From Candidatus Epulonipiscium fishelsonii (lineage in GTDB: Bacteria > Bacillota > Clostridia > Lachnospirales > Cellulosilyticaceae), in contig LJDB01000061.1 in assembly GCA_001983455.1 (NCBI GenBank), forward strand, positions 1 through 45,934: DNA of 45,934 nucleotides. The letters are read 5' to 3'. Below the pieces are notes generated by a model. It ran no database searches. It saw only the letters and a list, made by a program, of their open reading frames with translations, and was not told the origin of the DNA. Both the position numbers and the translations under genes were made by a program. Each line of letters opens with the position of its first letter. Position 1 is the first letter of the stretch. Positions 24,085 through 33,789 of the stretch are shown here, piece by piece.

Positions 24085-26379
24085 CTACTCATCCTCCTCT
24101 ACTTGTGCACTTAAAGGCGAAACGTTGTTAAATATTTCATCAGTATAATTAATAGTTATCTTTTTGTGATTGCCAAGCTCATTCACATACGTATTCTGGA
24201 TAACGCCTTCTGATAGAACCTCTCTGTCTATCCACTGGTATCCTTTTACTTGTGATAGAACATCATTTATCTGATTATAAACAGTATCCACCATATCTTT
24301 GTATATATCAATCTCTGTTGAGTAGTAATCCGCAAGGTTTGTGTCTTGCAACAGATGAGCAGGCTCTTTTGAGAGTATAAACGTTGGATATAAGTTGTAA
24401 TCTATCATCCTTAGTATATCTGATGATGAATAGAATGAAAAATTGATATAAGGCGAATATGCGTTGCCACCAAGAACCATTTGCAAAAACGGTACGGCAT
24501 CTGTCTGGAAAATATGTCTTGAGTGCCCTATTGGAGTTTGCAAAAATCTTGAAGTTACGTTCCACAAATACATGTTGGGATTTTCAAAATTTAAGTCTAT
24601 ATCTTCACTTAAATTAAACAAAGTCTGATATTCATTTATAGCATCTGTTAAAGAGTATTCCACTAAGCCATCTTTATAAGAAGACACTAGCGTAGTTTTA
24701 AGAGTAAATGATGAGCCTGGGACTTCGGAAAATAGTGACTTAATCCACTCCGTGGAAACAAGAGGGTGGGCATAACTGAAGCTATTAACAGGAACATTAT
24801 GTGGAAGTATATACGTATGGTCTACTTCTGGATAAAGTCCGTTTATATGACGCGTGGCAACGTTATAATAAGTAGTTGCTTCTTTATTAATGGTAGTGAA
24901 ATCTCGTGACAAAGAGATGTCAATACTCTGATTGTTCCACTTAGATATTAAGTCTGCAAATTCCTGTTGCTTACCACCAGAAAATGAAACCTCGTCGGCT
25001 CTGCTTAAGCTTTCTCCTTTGTGTTGCCAGCCTATTATTCCACTATTAATATTTGTTATGCCGTCAGATGCAAAATCATTTAAAATATTGTCAACATCTT
25101 CTGCTGAGGTCACCAATACTTCGGTGTTTCCAATAATACTAGATTTGGCATCAGCCATAACAAAATCTAATCTTATAGGTATATCTTCGTTAGTATTATC
25201 ACTAGTGTTATCGCTCAGCTTTCCAGTGTTGATTAAGTGGTCACGATACGTCAGTGCCATCCCGACGTAATCTGCTGGGTGAGTATCTCCGTTGCCATAT
25301 AAAAATTTATAAGTCATGGAAACATCAAAGTCTTGGATTTGTTCAAGTTGAGTAAAAAATCCATCGCCTTTTTTGTTGTACACTTTAAAGTAGTTGACAT
25401 TGTATTCAAACCTTGGATACGCCCAGTAATATTCGATATTCATATTAGCTTGTGGTCTGGCTATTATTTGCATATACTCAGCTCCACTGTCTGCATAAGC
25501 CACAAACGCTTTTTGGTTGTCTCCGTGGGCAATTCCAAACACAGGCATAGTTACGTTATGCGTAGGGACTGCCTGGTTTAATGTTTGCGTATGATAAGTT
25601 TGCGTGCTAGGGTCAGCCCCATATACATCGCCAACATACTCATAAAATTCAGTCTCATTTTGCTCAAATCTTATTAAAGCTCCGCTTCCGTCTGGCACAA
25701 ATATATATCCTGGGGTCATATACTTGTAAACAGGGTCGTCATAATCTTCTTCAGTTTCATTATAGTGTTCTTCCATACCGCCAGCCGCTCCCAAAAATGG
25801 AGCAATCAAAATACTAGCTAATCTGTTTTTTCCATCTCCCGTAATGTTTTCAGCAGGAATATTAAATGTAAGTCCGTCTTCCAAAAACACAATTTCTACA
25901 TCTATTTGAATTGCAAGTTTTTCAAATGTAATAGAATACAAAGCTTCGTTATTACTAGTCATTTTAAATGTAGCTGAAGCGTCTTTTGCTCCTGCTGAAG
26001 ATATTCTCTTTATAGTTTCTTTGCCAAAGTATTCGATAGTAATAAGTGAATTTGCTATTCCTGTAAAAGTTTTGTTAAGTCCGGCCTCCAGAGTTTCTCC
26101 CTCAACTTCCTCATCAGCAAAAGGAATGTCAAGCCCTGTGGTGAAATATTCCCCCGTCTTGTTATTTAAAATCAATATAACGTCTCTACCATGTTTAAAA
26201 TAAAAAGATAACAAGCCGCTTTTATATACCATTTCATAATTCGTTAAGTCTACTTCTTCAAACATAGCTTTTTCGGGAGCTATACGTGTGTCAAGGGTTG
26301 TGGAGGTGTATGCATGTGCAGGCACAGCTCCAAGTGCCAAGAATGTCGCCACAACAACCATACTCAATTTCTTAAACAT
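24085..26379 (-). CDS. DUF5696-type secreted protein of glucan ABC loci
   Basis: A 764-residue protein with a cleavable signal peptide (hydrophobic core about residues 6-18, AHA before YTS). The body resembles DUF5696 proteins found beside paired sugar permeases in Bacillota. It has strand-rich N-terminal segments (KSGLLSFYFKHGRDVILILN) and a PDGSGALIRFEQNETEFYEY block. The later part (GIIGWQHKGESLSRADEVSF, then AHPLVSTEWIKSLF) could be a TIM-barrel glycoside-hydrolase-like fold. No activity is established, and whether it hydrolyses or only binds glucan is open. It overlaps the upstream NHL-protein gene by 8 nt and lies one base from the downstream permease, so it is in the operon. Confidence 0.7.
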   Translation of the reverse strand: MFKKLSMVVVATFLALGAVPAHAYTSTTLDTRIAPEKAMFEEVDLTNYEMVYKSGLLSFYFKHGRDVILILNNKTGEYFTTGLDIPFADEEVEGETLEAGLNKTFTGIANSLITIEYFGKETIKRISSAGAKDASATFKMTSNNEALYSITFEKLAIQIDVEIVFLEDGLTFNIPAENITGDGKNRLASILIAPFLGAAGGMEEHYNETEEDYDDPVYKYMTPGYIFVPDGSGALIRFEQNETEFYEYVGDVYGADPSTQTYHTQTLNQAVPTHNVTMPVFGIAHGDNQKAFVAYADSGAEYMQIIARPQANMNIEYYWAYPRFEYNVNYFKVYNKKGDGFFTQLEQIQDFDVSMTYKFLYGNGDTHPADYVGMALTYRDHLINTGKLSDNTSDNTNEDIPIRLDFVMADAKSSIIGNTEVLVTSAEDVDNILNDFASDGITNINSGIIGWQHKGESLSRADEVSFSGGKQQEFADLISKWNNQSIDISLSRDFTTINKEATTYYNVATRHINGLYPEVDHTYILPHNVPVNSFSYAHPLVSTEWIKSLFSEVPGSSFTLKTTLVSSYKDGLVEYSLTDAINEYQTLFNLSEDIDLNFENPNMYLWNVTSRFLQTPIGHSRHIFQTDAVPFLQMVLGGNAYSPYINFSFYSSSDILRMIDYNLYPTFILSKEPAHLLQDTNLADYYSTEIDIYKDMVDTVYNQINDVLSQVKGYQWIDREVLSEGVIQNTYVNELGNHKKITINYTDEIFNNVSPLSAQVEEDE

Positions 26380-28351
26380 CTCTAAACAGCTCCTTTCCTA
26401 TACTTAGTATAAATTGATACAACTCTTCCCACATAATTGTCACAATGATGCCCATAACAGCTACTATAATCATCATAACAACTGTCATCACAAGGCTAAA
26501 CACCGTTTCTTTAAAAGTGTAGTCATGTACGGTCTGAAACCCTATAAATATATTTAGCAAAGACCACGCTACTCCAATCCACATTATCATTGACAGTACA
26601 AACGCTTCGTTTTGTACCAAAACATAAGAAAGAGGTATCACAATCAACATTGACATTACAGCAGGAAACGCTCCGTATGCTGGTATCATATACACTTGTT
26701 TGAGATTGCCAAGCCCATCGTTTATGGAGGTCACAAGATAATTTCCTAGAATAAATAGTCCTAAAATTGCAAAGTATCCAATTACAATAGAGTTTATATC
26801 CATATCCTCAATTTTTGTAAGCTGATAGATATATCCTTTGTTCGTTCGGTATGTCATGTATATTATAAATCCTATCAAATATATAAGACTTGCTCCAAAG
26901 AAAGTGCCTTGCCTAAATTTTCTTAGTTCGTAGTATGCGTCAAAAGGGTTCTTGCATATCATTAGAGGTAGTGCTGAAAGTTGCCTTGTTGTGAGCTCTG
27001 AGGAACTTTTGTAAAAGCGACCACGCAGTTTCATCAAAATGATAAATAATAAGACTATGCCGACTATTATAATTAAATAATCTTGTAGCCAGTCATTTCT
27101 TACTTCCCAAAATGCCTCAGAATATAAATCTTTATCGCCAGATAGTTCAAAATGATGCATTGCACTTTCATATTCTTGGTTTCTAAGTTGAGCCTTGCCA
27201 ACACCGTTATGTGCCAAGATGGACATTTGGTTTAGGTTAAGAACTTCTTGCCAATATTCTCTTGAGTCTTCGTATTCTCCTTTTTCATATTTCTCCATTG
27301 CAAGATATATGGTTGAAGCATATTCTGTTGGTGTAAAAGATTGCAAATATCCCTTTTCTCCATCTACAGCCCAAATTTCATAGTTTTTATCAACAGCAAT
27401 AGCTGGTAACCTAGTAAATACTCCTGCTATATCTTCTTTTTGAGCTGGAGCACCAAAGCTATAAATAAATTCGCCATCTTTTGCGTACACAAATATATAT
27501 CCGTCGTTAGATGCTGTGTAAATAATCCCCCTATCGTCAACATATACATCCGTTGTGTCATCCCTGGCTATTATTTTTTTGGAAAACATGTTGTTGCCGT
27601 TAGTACTGTGCTTTTTTACTCCAGTGCCTGAACTTTTACCCATAGTAGTTGTGTATACAATGCCTTGGTTATTATCCAAAAATACATTTGAAAAAGTGTT
27701 TGGTGTTATATCAATCATCTTTTCTTCTTGTTCTTTTGAAAATATAAGTTTTTGAAAAGCTTGCATTGGAGTCAGTATAGTCTTGTTGACTGTGAAATAT
27801 CCCAAAAACTCATTGTTCGTTGATATCTGAATAATCCCACTATAAACTCCTTCTCCAACAATATACATGTTCCCTGTACTGTCTACAGCTATCTTACTTG
27901 GTTCAAAATTAGTCTCCTCAAAAATAGGTGTAGTAGGCTTTGTGTTATGCTGGGTAAGCTCAAATTTATCATTAAATACAAACACAGCTTTTGCCCCTGC
28001 GTCTGCTACGTAAATGTCACCTTGGTCAGTCACAAATATTCCCTTTGGGGTTTTAAATTCATCGTGCTTAATTTCGCCCAAAACTTGATTTGTATCGATA
28101 CTATATTTCACTATACGCTTATTTCCCGTATCAGCAATGTATAAGTTGTTATCATCGTCCACAAACAAGTCTTCGGGGTTCTTGAGTTTCAAATCAGTGA
28201 TAGTTTTATTTGGAATGTACGCATCTTGAGTTTTCACATACTGGCCATTTTCATCCATACTGTAAGTGTAACTAGTTTTTCCACTTGCAAATGTGGGAAC
28301 AGAGTAGAAAATCTGGATACAAGCTAGACATAGAATAATTAATCTTCTCAT
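26372..28351 (-). CDS. NHL-repeat / TPR / Yip1-like membrane protein of glucan locus
   Basis: A 659-residue multidomain protein. A signal peptide (about residues 1-22) is followed by an NHL-type beta-propeller with repeated NPEDLFVDDDNNLYIADTGN, PKGIFVTDQGDIYVADAG and PSKIAVDSTGNMYIVGEG. Next come two TPR-like helical hairpins (YEKGEYEDSREYW and NQEYESAMHHFELSG), one membrane helix, and a C-terminal set of five or so helices beginning LMICKNPFDAYYELRK, as in Yip1-domain proteins. It is probably a surface sensor or scaffold: an outside propeller tethered to a membrane domain. The function is unknown, but I recall this composition recurring beside DUF5696 and sugar permeases. The 9-base gap to the upstream permease puts it in the operon. 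Confidence 0.75.
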   Translation of the reverse strand: MRRLIILCLACIQIFYSVPTFASGKTSYTYSMDENGQYVKTQDAYIPNKTITDLKLKNPEDLFVDDDNNLYIADTGNKRIVKYSIDTNQVLGEIKHDEFKTPKGIFVTDQGDIYVADAGAKAVFVFNDKFELTQHNTKPTTPIFEETNFEPSKIAVDSTGNMYIVGEGVYSGIIQISTNNEFLGYFTVNKTILTPMQAFQKLIFSKEQEEKMIDITPNTFSNVFLDNNQGIVYTTTMGKSSGTGVKKHSTNGNNMFSKKIIARDDTTDVYVDDRGIIYTASNDGYIFVYAKDGEFIYSFGAPAQKEDIAGVFTRLPAIAVDKNYEIWAVDGEKGYLQSFTPTEYASTIYLAMEKYEKGEYEDSREYWQEVLNLNQMSILAHNGVGKAQLRNQEYESAMHHFELSGDKDLYSEAFWEVRNDWLQDYLIIIVGIVLLFIILMKLRGRFYKSSSELTTRQLSALPLMICKNPFDAYYELRKFRQGTFFGASLIYLIGFIIYMTYRTNKGYIYQLTKIEDMDINSIVIGYFAILGLFILGNYLVTSINDGLGNLKQVYMIPAYGAFPAVMSMLIVIPLSYVLVQNEAFVLSMIMWIGVAWSLLNIFIGFQTVHDYTFKETVFSLVMTVVMMIIVAVMGIIVTIMWEELYQFILSIGKELFRDV

Positions 28352-28360
28352 TTTTCCCCC

Positions 28361-29242
28361 CTACTTTATTCCTGAATGACTCATAGTGTTCATTACTTGT
28401 GATTGCATACAAATGAATATAATTAAGTTTGGTAAAAACAGTATTACTGAGGCTGCTGCCACCATTCCTGCTGCAGCTACAGTGTTGTTTGTGGATATTG
28501 CTGATAGGTAGTAGCTTAGAGTTCTCATTGAGTCAATGGTGATAAAGTTGTTTGATGCCTCCACTGCCCCCCAAACTTGCTGGAATGTAAGCACTACTGA
28601 TGTTGCAATGGCCGGTCTACTAAGTGGAATAATAACTTTTCTTACAATCATCCAATCATTTGCACCATCAATATAAGCAGCTTCAATTAAAGAGTCTGGT
28701 ATTTGGTCCACAAATTGTTTAATCAAAAATAGTCCAACTGGCATTGCAATAAGTGGGAGTATGTGTGCAAACCAGGTGTTTATAAGTCCTGAATTTACAA
28801 TTATTAAATATCTTGGCACGGCAACAGCTGTTGGTACAAACATAAGTGCCAGTTGATTAATCTCTAGTAAAAGTCTTTTGCTCTTAAATTTCTTTTTGGA
28901 CAGTGCAAAGGCCGCACATATTGTGATGATAATGTTAAGCCCCACCGTAGCAAGAGTTATAAATATTGAATTTAGCAAATACCTCGACATAGGTATTCCT
29001 GTTGTTCCAGACAGAGAGAATAAATCTACAAAGTTCTTTGTCGTTGGATTTTTTGCTATTATTGTTGGAGGAAACGCATACAATTCCCCAAGAGGTTTAA
29101 ATGCCTGGTTTAAAATAAATACGACTGGAATTATCATAAATATTGCAAGCGGAACTAGGTATGCATAAAACTTTAATTGACTAGTATGAAAATGTTTTGG
29201 GTCGATCATTGTGCCATAAAAATTAGCTTTTTTCTTTCTCAT
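28361..29242 (-). CDS. Carbohydrate ABC transporter permease, MalG type (first pair)
   Basis: A 293-residue permease with six membrane segments and a clean EAA loop, DSLIEAAYIDGANDWMIVRK followed by VIIPLSRP. The start has GGAGG seven bases upstream. Its natural partner, the MalF-type permease, is encoded upstream but is separated from it by 719 bases of repeat DNA instead of the usual overlap, so expression of the two halves may be uneven or a second transcript start may exist. Confidence 0.9.
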   Translation of the reverse strand: MRKKKANFYGTMIDPKHFHTSQLKFYAYLVPLAIFMIIPVVFILNQAFKPLGELYAFPPTIIAKNPTTKNFVDLFSLSGTTGIPMSRYLLNSIFITLATVGLNIIITICAAFALSKKKFKSKRLLLEINQLALMFVPTAVAVPRYLIIVNSGLINTWFAHILPLIAMPVGLFLIKQFVDQIPDSLIEAAYIDGANDWMIVRKVIIPLSRPAIATSVVLTFQQVWGAVEASNNFITIDSMRTLSYYLSAISTNNTVAAAGMVAAASVILFLPNLIIFICMQSQVMNTMSHSGIK

Positions 29243-29256
29243 CTTGTTACCTCCTT

Positions 29257-29940
29257 CTTTACTAGTGCTATATGACTCTTTATAAATACTATATATAACT
29301 ATTTATAAGTATGCTATACGAATCTTTGTTAATAATCTATATAATTTTTTACAAGTATGCTATACGATTATTTATTAGTACCCTAGAACAATTATAATAA
29401 ATACACTAGATTATTATTTATAAATACACTAGATTATTATTTATAAATACACTATATCATCATTTATAAATACAGTAATGATTAATATGATTATTTATTA
29501 GTACTATATATGACTTTTATGAATATGATATATGATTATTTATTAGTACTGTAGATAAATAGCCATAAGTACACTAGATTATTATTAATAAATATATTAT
29601 ATGATTATTTATTAGTACTATATATGACTTTTATTAGTATTCATCAAGTATTTATTAGTATTAGATAAGTATTTACTAATATGATAAATGATTTTTTATG
29701 AGTATATAAAATGAATTTTTGTGAATACACTAGATAAATTTTTATAAATACACAGATATATGTTTATAAATACACAAATAAATTCTTATAGATAAAATAG
29801 ATATTTATTTATTAGTACTTTAAATAGATATTTATAAATACACTAAATAAATATTTATAAGTACTCAGTATTATTATTTATGGATGCACTGTATGATTTT
29901 TTTATAAACACACTGGATAAGTTTTTGTTGGTATTATGCA
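29257..29940 (-). repeat. Degenerate ~23-bp tandem repeat array inside the glucan operon
   Basis: About 28 consecutive units of roughly 21-25 bases, each starting near TTTATAARTAC or TTTATTAGTAC and continuing with ACTAGATTATTA-like sequence. The clearest copies are around 29397-29470. The period is not a multiple of three and stops occur in every frame, so it is non-coding. It fills nearly all the space between the two permeases of the first pair. Confidence 0.85.
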
Positions 29941-29961
29941 AAGTGACTTAGATAAGTCCTG

Positions 29962-30840
29962 CTATTCACCAAACAGTTTATACGCTATTTGGTTGATACT
30001 ATATACTACAACAAGTAGCACTACAGACATAGCTGCCGCATATCCCATTTCATATCTTAGGAACGCAAAATCATCAATGTGATTTGTAATTAATTGTCCT
30101 GCGTATGACGGTGTTGGGTTTGAGCCTGATAGAGTCACACCAATATAACCCATATTAAACGCCCCAGTAATGCTCATTACTGCTCCAAATAACATTTGAG
30201 GTTTCATATTTGGAATAGTTATATAGATTATTTCTTGAAACCTATTTCGCATTCCATCCACATAGGCCGCCTCATATTGTTCGCTTGATATATTCATAAC
30301 TCCTGAAAGCATAGCTAAAAAACCAATTCCCATTGACGACCATAGTGCAACTATAATCATAATAGGCATTAAATAGTCTGGAGAAAGTAAAAATTGTATT
30401 GGAATGTTGATAAGTTGAAGCTCTAGTAATAAACTATTTAGTATCCCATTTTGGTCTCCAGAAAAAATGGTTTTCCATACCACCCCAATAAATACCTGCC
30501 CCAACATAGACGGCGTATATATTGCCAGTGCTAGAACTGTGCGGGGCACTCTTTGTATTTGGGAAAGTGACCACGCCAAAATGAATGACAAGACATATCC
30601 AAACACTCCAACGACTAGGCCAAAGAGTATTGTGTTAGGAATAACGTATTTCATAAAAGCTTCATCTTGAGTAAATATAGCTATATAGTTTGAAAACCCA
30701 ACAAACTTTGGTGTGTTTATTACATCAAAATAAGTAAAAGAAAGAAACATAGCTACAATAACCGGTATCAATATAAACATAGAGAACAATACAATGTATG
30801 GTGCTAAAAATAAATATGCTTTAGAACCTTCTTTTTTCAT
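29962..30840 (-). CDS. Carbohydrate ABC transporter permease, MalF type (first pair)
   Basis: A 292-residue inner-membrane permease with six segments (first about residues 10-33) and the EAA loop [20 protein letters not shown] followed by YITIP, which docks on the ATPase. The start overlaps the end of the large binding-protein gene by 4 nt. It ends just before the long repeat array. Likely substrate, from context, is glucan oligosaccharides. Confidence 0.92.
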   Translation of the reverse strand: MKKEGSKAYLFLAPYIVLFSMFILIPVIVAMFLSFTYFDVINTPKFVGFSNYIAIFTQDEAFMKYVIPNTILFGLVVGVFGYVLSFILAWSLSQIQRVPRTVLALAIYTPSMLGQVFIGVVWKTIFSGDQNGILNSLLLELQLINIPIQFLLSPDYLMPIMIIVALWSSMGIGFLAMLSGVMNISSEQYEAAYVDGMRNRFQEIIYITIPNMKPQMLFGAVMSITGAFNMGYIGVTLSGSNPTPSYAGQLITNHIDDFAFLRYEMGYAAAMSVVLLVVVYSINQIAYKLFGE

Positions 30841-33722
30841 CTTGTGCCCTCCTTCTCAATCTGATCTTTTATCCACTCATCATCTCTAATTACATATGAT
30901 TTTAACAAGTTACCATCTTCGTCAATATATCCAAGCTCTCTCATTTTCTTTTCCATTTCACGATTGATTGCAATCACTTGTTCATCCATAGCAACCTGTG
31001 CGGACGTTCCCTTAAATACCATCTCGTTCCAAGCGTCCGAAATTCCACGCTCAACTAGGTATTGCCCTGGGGTTCTTGGCACATCTTTTATCCATTCTAC
31101 TTGATCTAATATCACCTGCTTATCTTGCTGTGCAATGGGTGCATCTTTTAAGGCCTCGATGTTTGCACTAAGCCAAAAGAACTCTTCACCATAAGTGCTT
31201 CTTAGCGTATGGGCATAACTTACTTGAGTTTGTTCGTCAGTCCACCACTTCAAAAATTCAAAAGCTTCTTGTGGCATCTGAGTATCATCAAAAATAATTC
31301 CACCAGTCGTTCCAGCTACATATGACCTATCAAGCGTCCCATCTTCTTTTTCTGTTGCTGGATATGGTGCAATTGCCCACTGGCCTTCAAGCTCAGGTGC
31401 TCCGTTTTTAATCAATATATATTCAGTGCTATCAACAATACCTATTGGAAGTGTTGCGTATCTAAATGAACTTAAGAAGGAATTTACCTGTGTGTCCAGT
31501 GAATACTTGATAAACAAATCTCCCAGTGCTTGAAGCCCCTTGATAGAATTAGGTGTATCCAAAGCAGTCGTTAGTCCATCTTCAGCGTATATTTGGCCGT
31601 CATTTTGGAATATCAACGAACTAGTCTGATAAAACCATTTGTATCCAACTCCAGAAGATATATTGTGATAAAAGTTCATTCCATACCTTGAAAGTGTTGG
31701 CAACATTCCTATTACGTCATCCCAGGTGCTGGGTACGTCAAGGTCCAAGTTTTCAAGTATATCTTTTCTGTATGCCAAAACATGAAAGTCGATAGTTTCA
31801 GGTATAGCATATACGCCCTCATTAAATGTGTATGGCACAAATACACCTTCAACAAATCTGTCTGCTACACTCCAAAAATCTTCAAATTGGGTCATATCAT
31901 ATAAAGCTCCTCTAGAAGCAAGCTCAAACGGCAAATGTGAACCAAGTCCTAGTGCAACATCGGGAGTGTCATTTGCAGCAGCGGACATTACTAGTTTATT
32001 TGCGTCAGGCATAGCTGATATATTTACTTTTATGCCTGTTTGAGGAGTGAAGTTTGTATCCACCATCTTTTGCAACAAATCCACATGGGTGATTGCTCTG
32101 TTAACCCAAACAGTAAGCTCTCCTTCTGGCACTTCCTTAACGTCATATTTGTTTGTTGTAAATGAATTAAGTAGTAGCTCAAACCAGTTGCGTACATTTG
32201 CAAGAACTCCAACGCTCTCAGCGGGCAATTCGTGGTTGTTATAAACATATATCATGTCAAGAGAAAAATCCTCCACCATAAGAGCTGTAGTAAAATTGCT
32301 AAGAGAGGTAAGAACGGACGCATCTTTGCCCGTTAGCTCATTAATATATAGTGCAATTTCGTCTGGATACTCTTGCATGTTATCGATAAACATTTGTGCT
32401 TCATCTAGGTCTGCAAACAGTGCACTAGCTGACGCATATTCTCCATATTGCATAAGCATTGCACGCATCTCATTTATAATTACTTCATATGCCCAAAGAT
32501 ACTCAGGAATGTTATCAATATACTTTGTCATCTTCCAAGTACGGTTTTCATCAATGCTTCCACCAGATATTTTGGTAATATCCAATCCAAACTTAGTGAT
32601 ATGTTCGCACAACATTCGCCCATACTCATAAGCCTGCATTATAGGCTCTCTTTCTCCTCTTATAGATATAGTGTGAGTTCCTTTTGTTAAATAAAATTTA
32701 TAGGGAACATTTTCTTGGTCGGATAAAGTTATATTTTTGTAGCTATTTCCCGTAGGGGCAAATTCATATGATATACATTCTTCAAATGGTATGTTGTTGT
32801 CTATATAAATTGTGGCAAAGCTTGAAAACTCTTCTTTTTTATTTCTATAGTGAAACGCCAAAGAATAATATCCATCCTGCTCAATCTCAACTGGATACTC
32901 AATATTTATACCTGCTTGCTTGTAAGTTATAGTGTTAAGCTTCTTGTATTCGACTTCATAGGGGCTTAGGGAGGGGTTGTTTTCTGTGTTATAAATAGCT
33001 CCAATTGAACTTTTGCTTATGTAATCTATAGCGTTTATGCTGTGTAACACTCCAACGGTCTCTTCATACGAAGCTCCAATGGATTCAATATATTCTTCGT
33101 ACGTAGGCAGATTGCTCTCAGCAGGAGTTATTCTTAAATCTCCAACTTCCAGACCATCCGAAGCCATATTTGTTATAGAAATAATATTTTCGCCTTCCTC
33201 AAGATAAAAGTTTAGAGGCAACGCTGTTTTAAAACTAGAGTCATATAAGTAGGTGCTTATTAAATCTGATGACTTAATTTGCATTGGGGCGGTTTCGTCA
33301 CCATAACCGTCTATCTTGTAATCCTTAGTCTCATCCACCCACTTTAGTGGTAGTGTTATGGTTTTCATTTCTTCAAAAGGTTGTTTGTCATTCACTGATA
33401 CTTCTACTGTAAATTCGGATAATACGTCTTCAGCTGATTTGTATTCTAGCTCTAAATAATAATTACCAGACTTTTTGATGTCAAAAGTATAATCCACCTG
33501 AGTATCCCGTGTGATGCCCGAGGCTTTATATTCTCCTTCGCCTATATCCGTATTTTTAAGCTTATAATCCATATAGAGCATATTGTCACTACTAAGCAAT
33601 TGCTTTGCTTGCTCTACTTCTTCAACGCCTGGTCTTTGCGTATATATTTCAGTTCTATTTGTTAAATGATATGTACCTATACACACAACAACTAGCAAAA
33701 CCCATAATATAGCTTTCTTCAT
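30837..33722 (-). CDS. Large extracellular solute-binding protein with N-terminal sugar-binding-like domains
   Basis: A 961-residue protein, about twice the usual size. A signal/anchor helix ([20 protein letters not shown]) has no lipobox. It is followed by two beta-sandwich-like modules with parallel motifs ([20 protein letters not shown] with [11 protein letters not shown], and [20 protein letters not shown] with [13 protein letters not shown]), resembling galactose-binding or CBM folds. A helical linker leads to a C-terminal family-1 solute-binding domain from about residue 545 ([20 protein letters not shown]) to 920. It may hold polymer and pass oligosaccharides to the permease. I chose the ATG at 33722 (AAGGAGG six bases upstream); 17 residues upstream lack a ribosome site and cross a hairpin. 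Confidence 0.85.
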   Translation of the reverse strand: MKKAILWVLLVVVCIGTYHLTNRTEIYTQRPGVEEVEQAKQLLSSDNMLYMDYKLKNTDIGEGEYKASGITRDTQVDYTFDIKKSGNYYLELEYKSAEDVLSEFTVEVSVNDKQPFEEMKTITLPLKWVDETKDYKIDGYGDETAPMQIKSSDLISTYLYDSSFKTALPLNFYLEEGENIISITNMASDGLEVGDLRITPAESNLPTYEEYIESIGASYEETVGVLHSINAIDYISKSSIGAIYNTENNPSLSPYEVEYKKLNTITYKQAGINIEYPVEIEQDGYYSLAFHYRNKKEEFSSFATIYIDNNIPFEECISYEFAPTGNSYKNITLSDQENVPYKFYLTKGTHTISIRGEREPIMQAYEYGRMLCEHITKFGLDITKISGGSIDENRTWKMTKYIDNIPEYLWAYEVIINEMRAMLMQYGEYASASALFADLDEAQMFIDNMQEYPDEIALYINELTGKDASVLTSLSNFTTALMVEDFSLDMIYVYNNHELPAESVGVLANVRNWFELLLNSFTTNKYDVKEVPEGELTVWVNRAITHVDLLQKMVDTNFTPQTGIKVNISAMPDANKLVMSAAANDTPDVALGLGSHLPFELASRGALYDMTQFEDFWSVADRFVEGVFVPYTFNEGVYAIPETIDFHVLAYRKDILENLDLDVPSTWDDVIGMLPTLSRYGMNFYHNISSGVGYKWFYQTSSLIFQNDGQIYAEDGLTTALDTPNSIKGLQALGDLFIKYSLDTQVNSFLSSFRYATLPIGIVDSTEYILIKNGAPELEGQWAIAPYPATEKEDGTLDRSYVAGTTGGIIFDDTQMPQEAFEFLKWWTDEQTQVSYAHTLRSTYGEEFFWLSANIEALKDAPIAQQDKQVILDQVEWIKDVPRTPGQYLVERGISDAWNEMVFKGTSAQVAMDEQVIAINREMEKKMRELGYIDEDGNLLKSYVIRDDEWIKDQIEKEGTR

Positions 33723-33754
33723 ACCATTCCTCCTTGCTGTTATATTGTTATAAT

Positions 33755-33781
33755 GGTAGTGGACGGACATCATCCACTACC
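33755..33781 (-). promoter_or_regulatory. Intercistronic hairpin between the two binding-protein genes
   Basis: A perfect 9-bp stem GGTAGTGGA/TCCACTACC with a 9-base loop lies eight bases after the first binding-protein stop. No T-run follows, so it probably protects the upstream transcript end or sets relative expression instead of ending transcription. Confidence 0.6.
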
Positions 33782-33789
33782 GTTTGTAT

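Noticed and set aside
29257..29940. Hidden small gene between the first-pair permeases
   Set aside because: Stops occur in all frames at short intervals and the repeat period is not a multiple of three.
32254..32631. 125-residue rightward ORF inside the large binding-protein gene
   Set aside because: The opposite frame has clear domains and a full operon context; this ORF has no ribosome site or motif.
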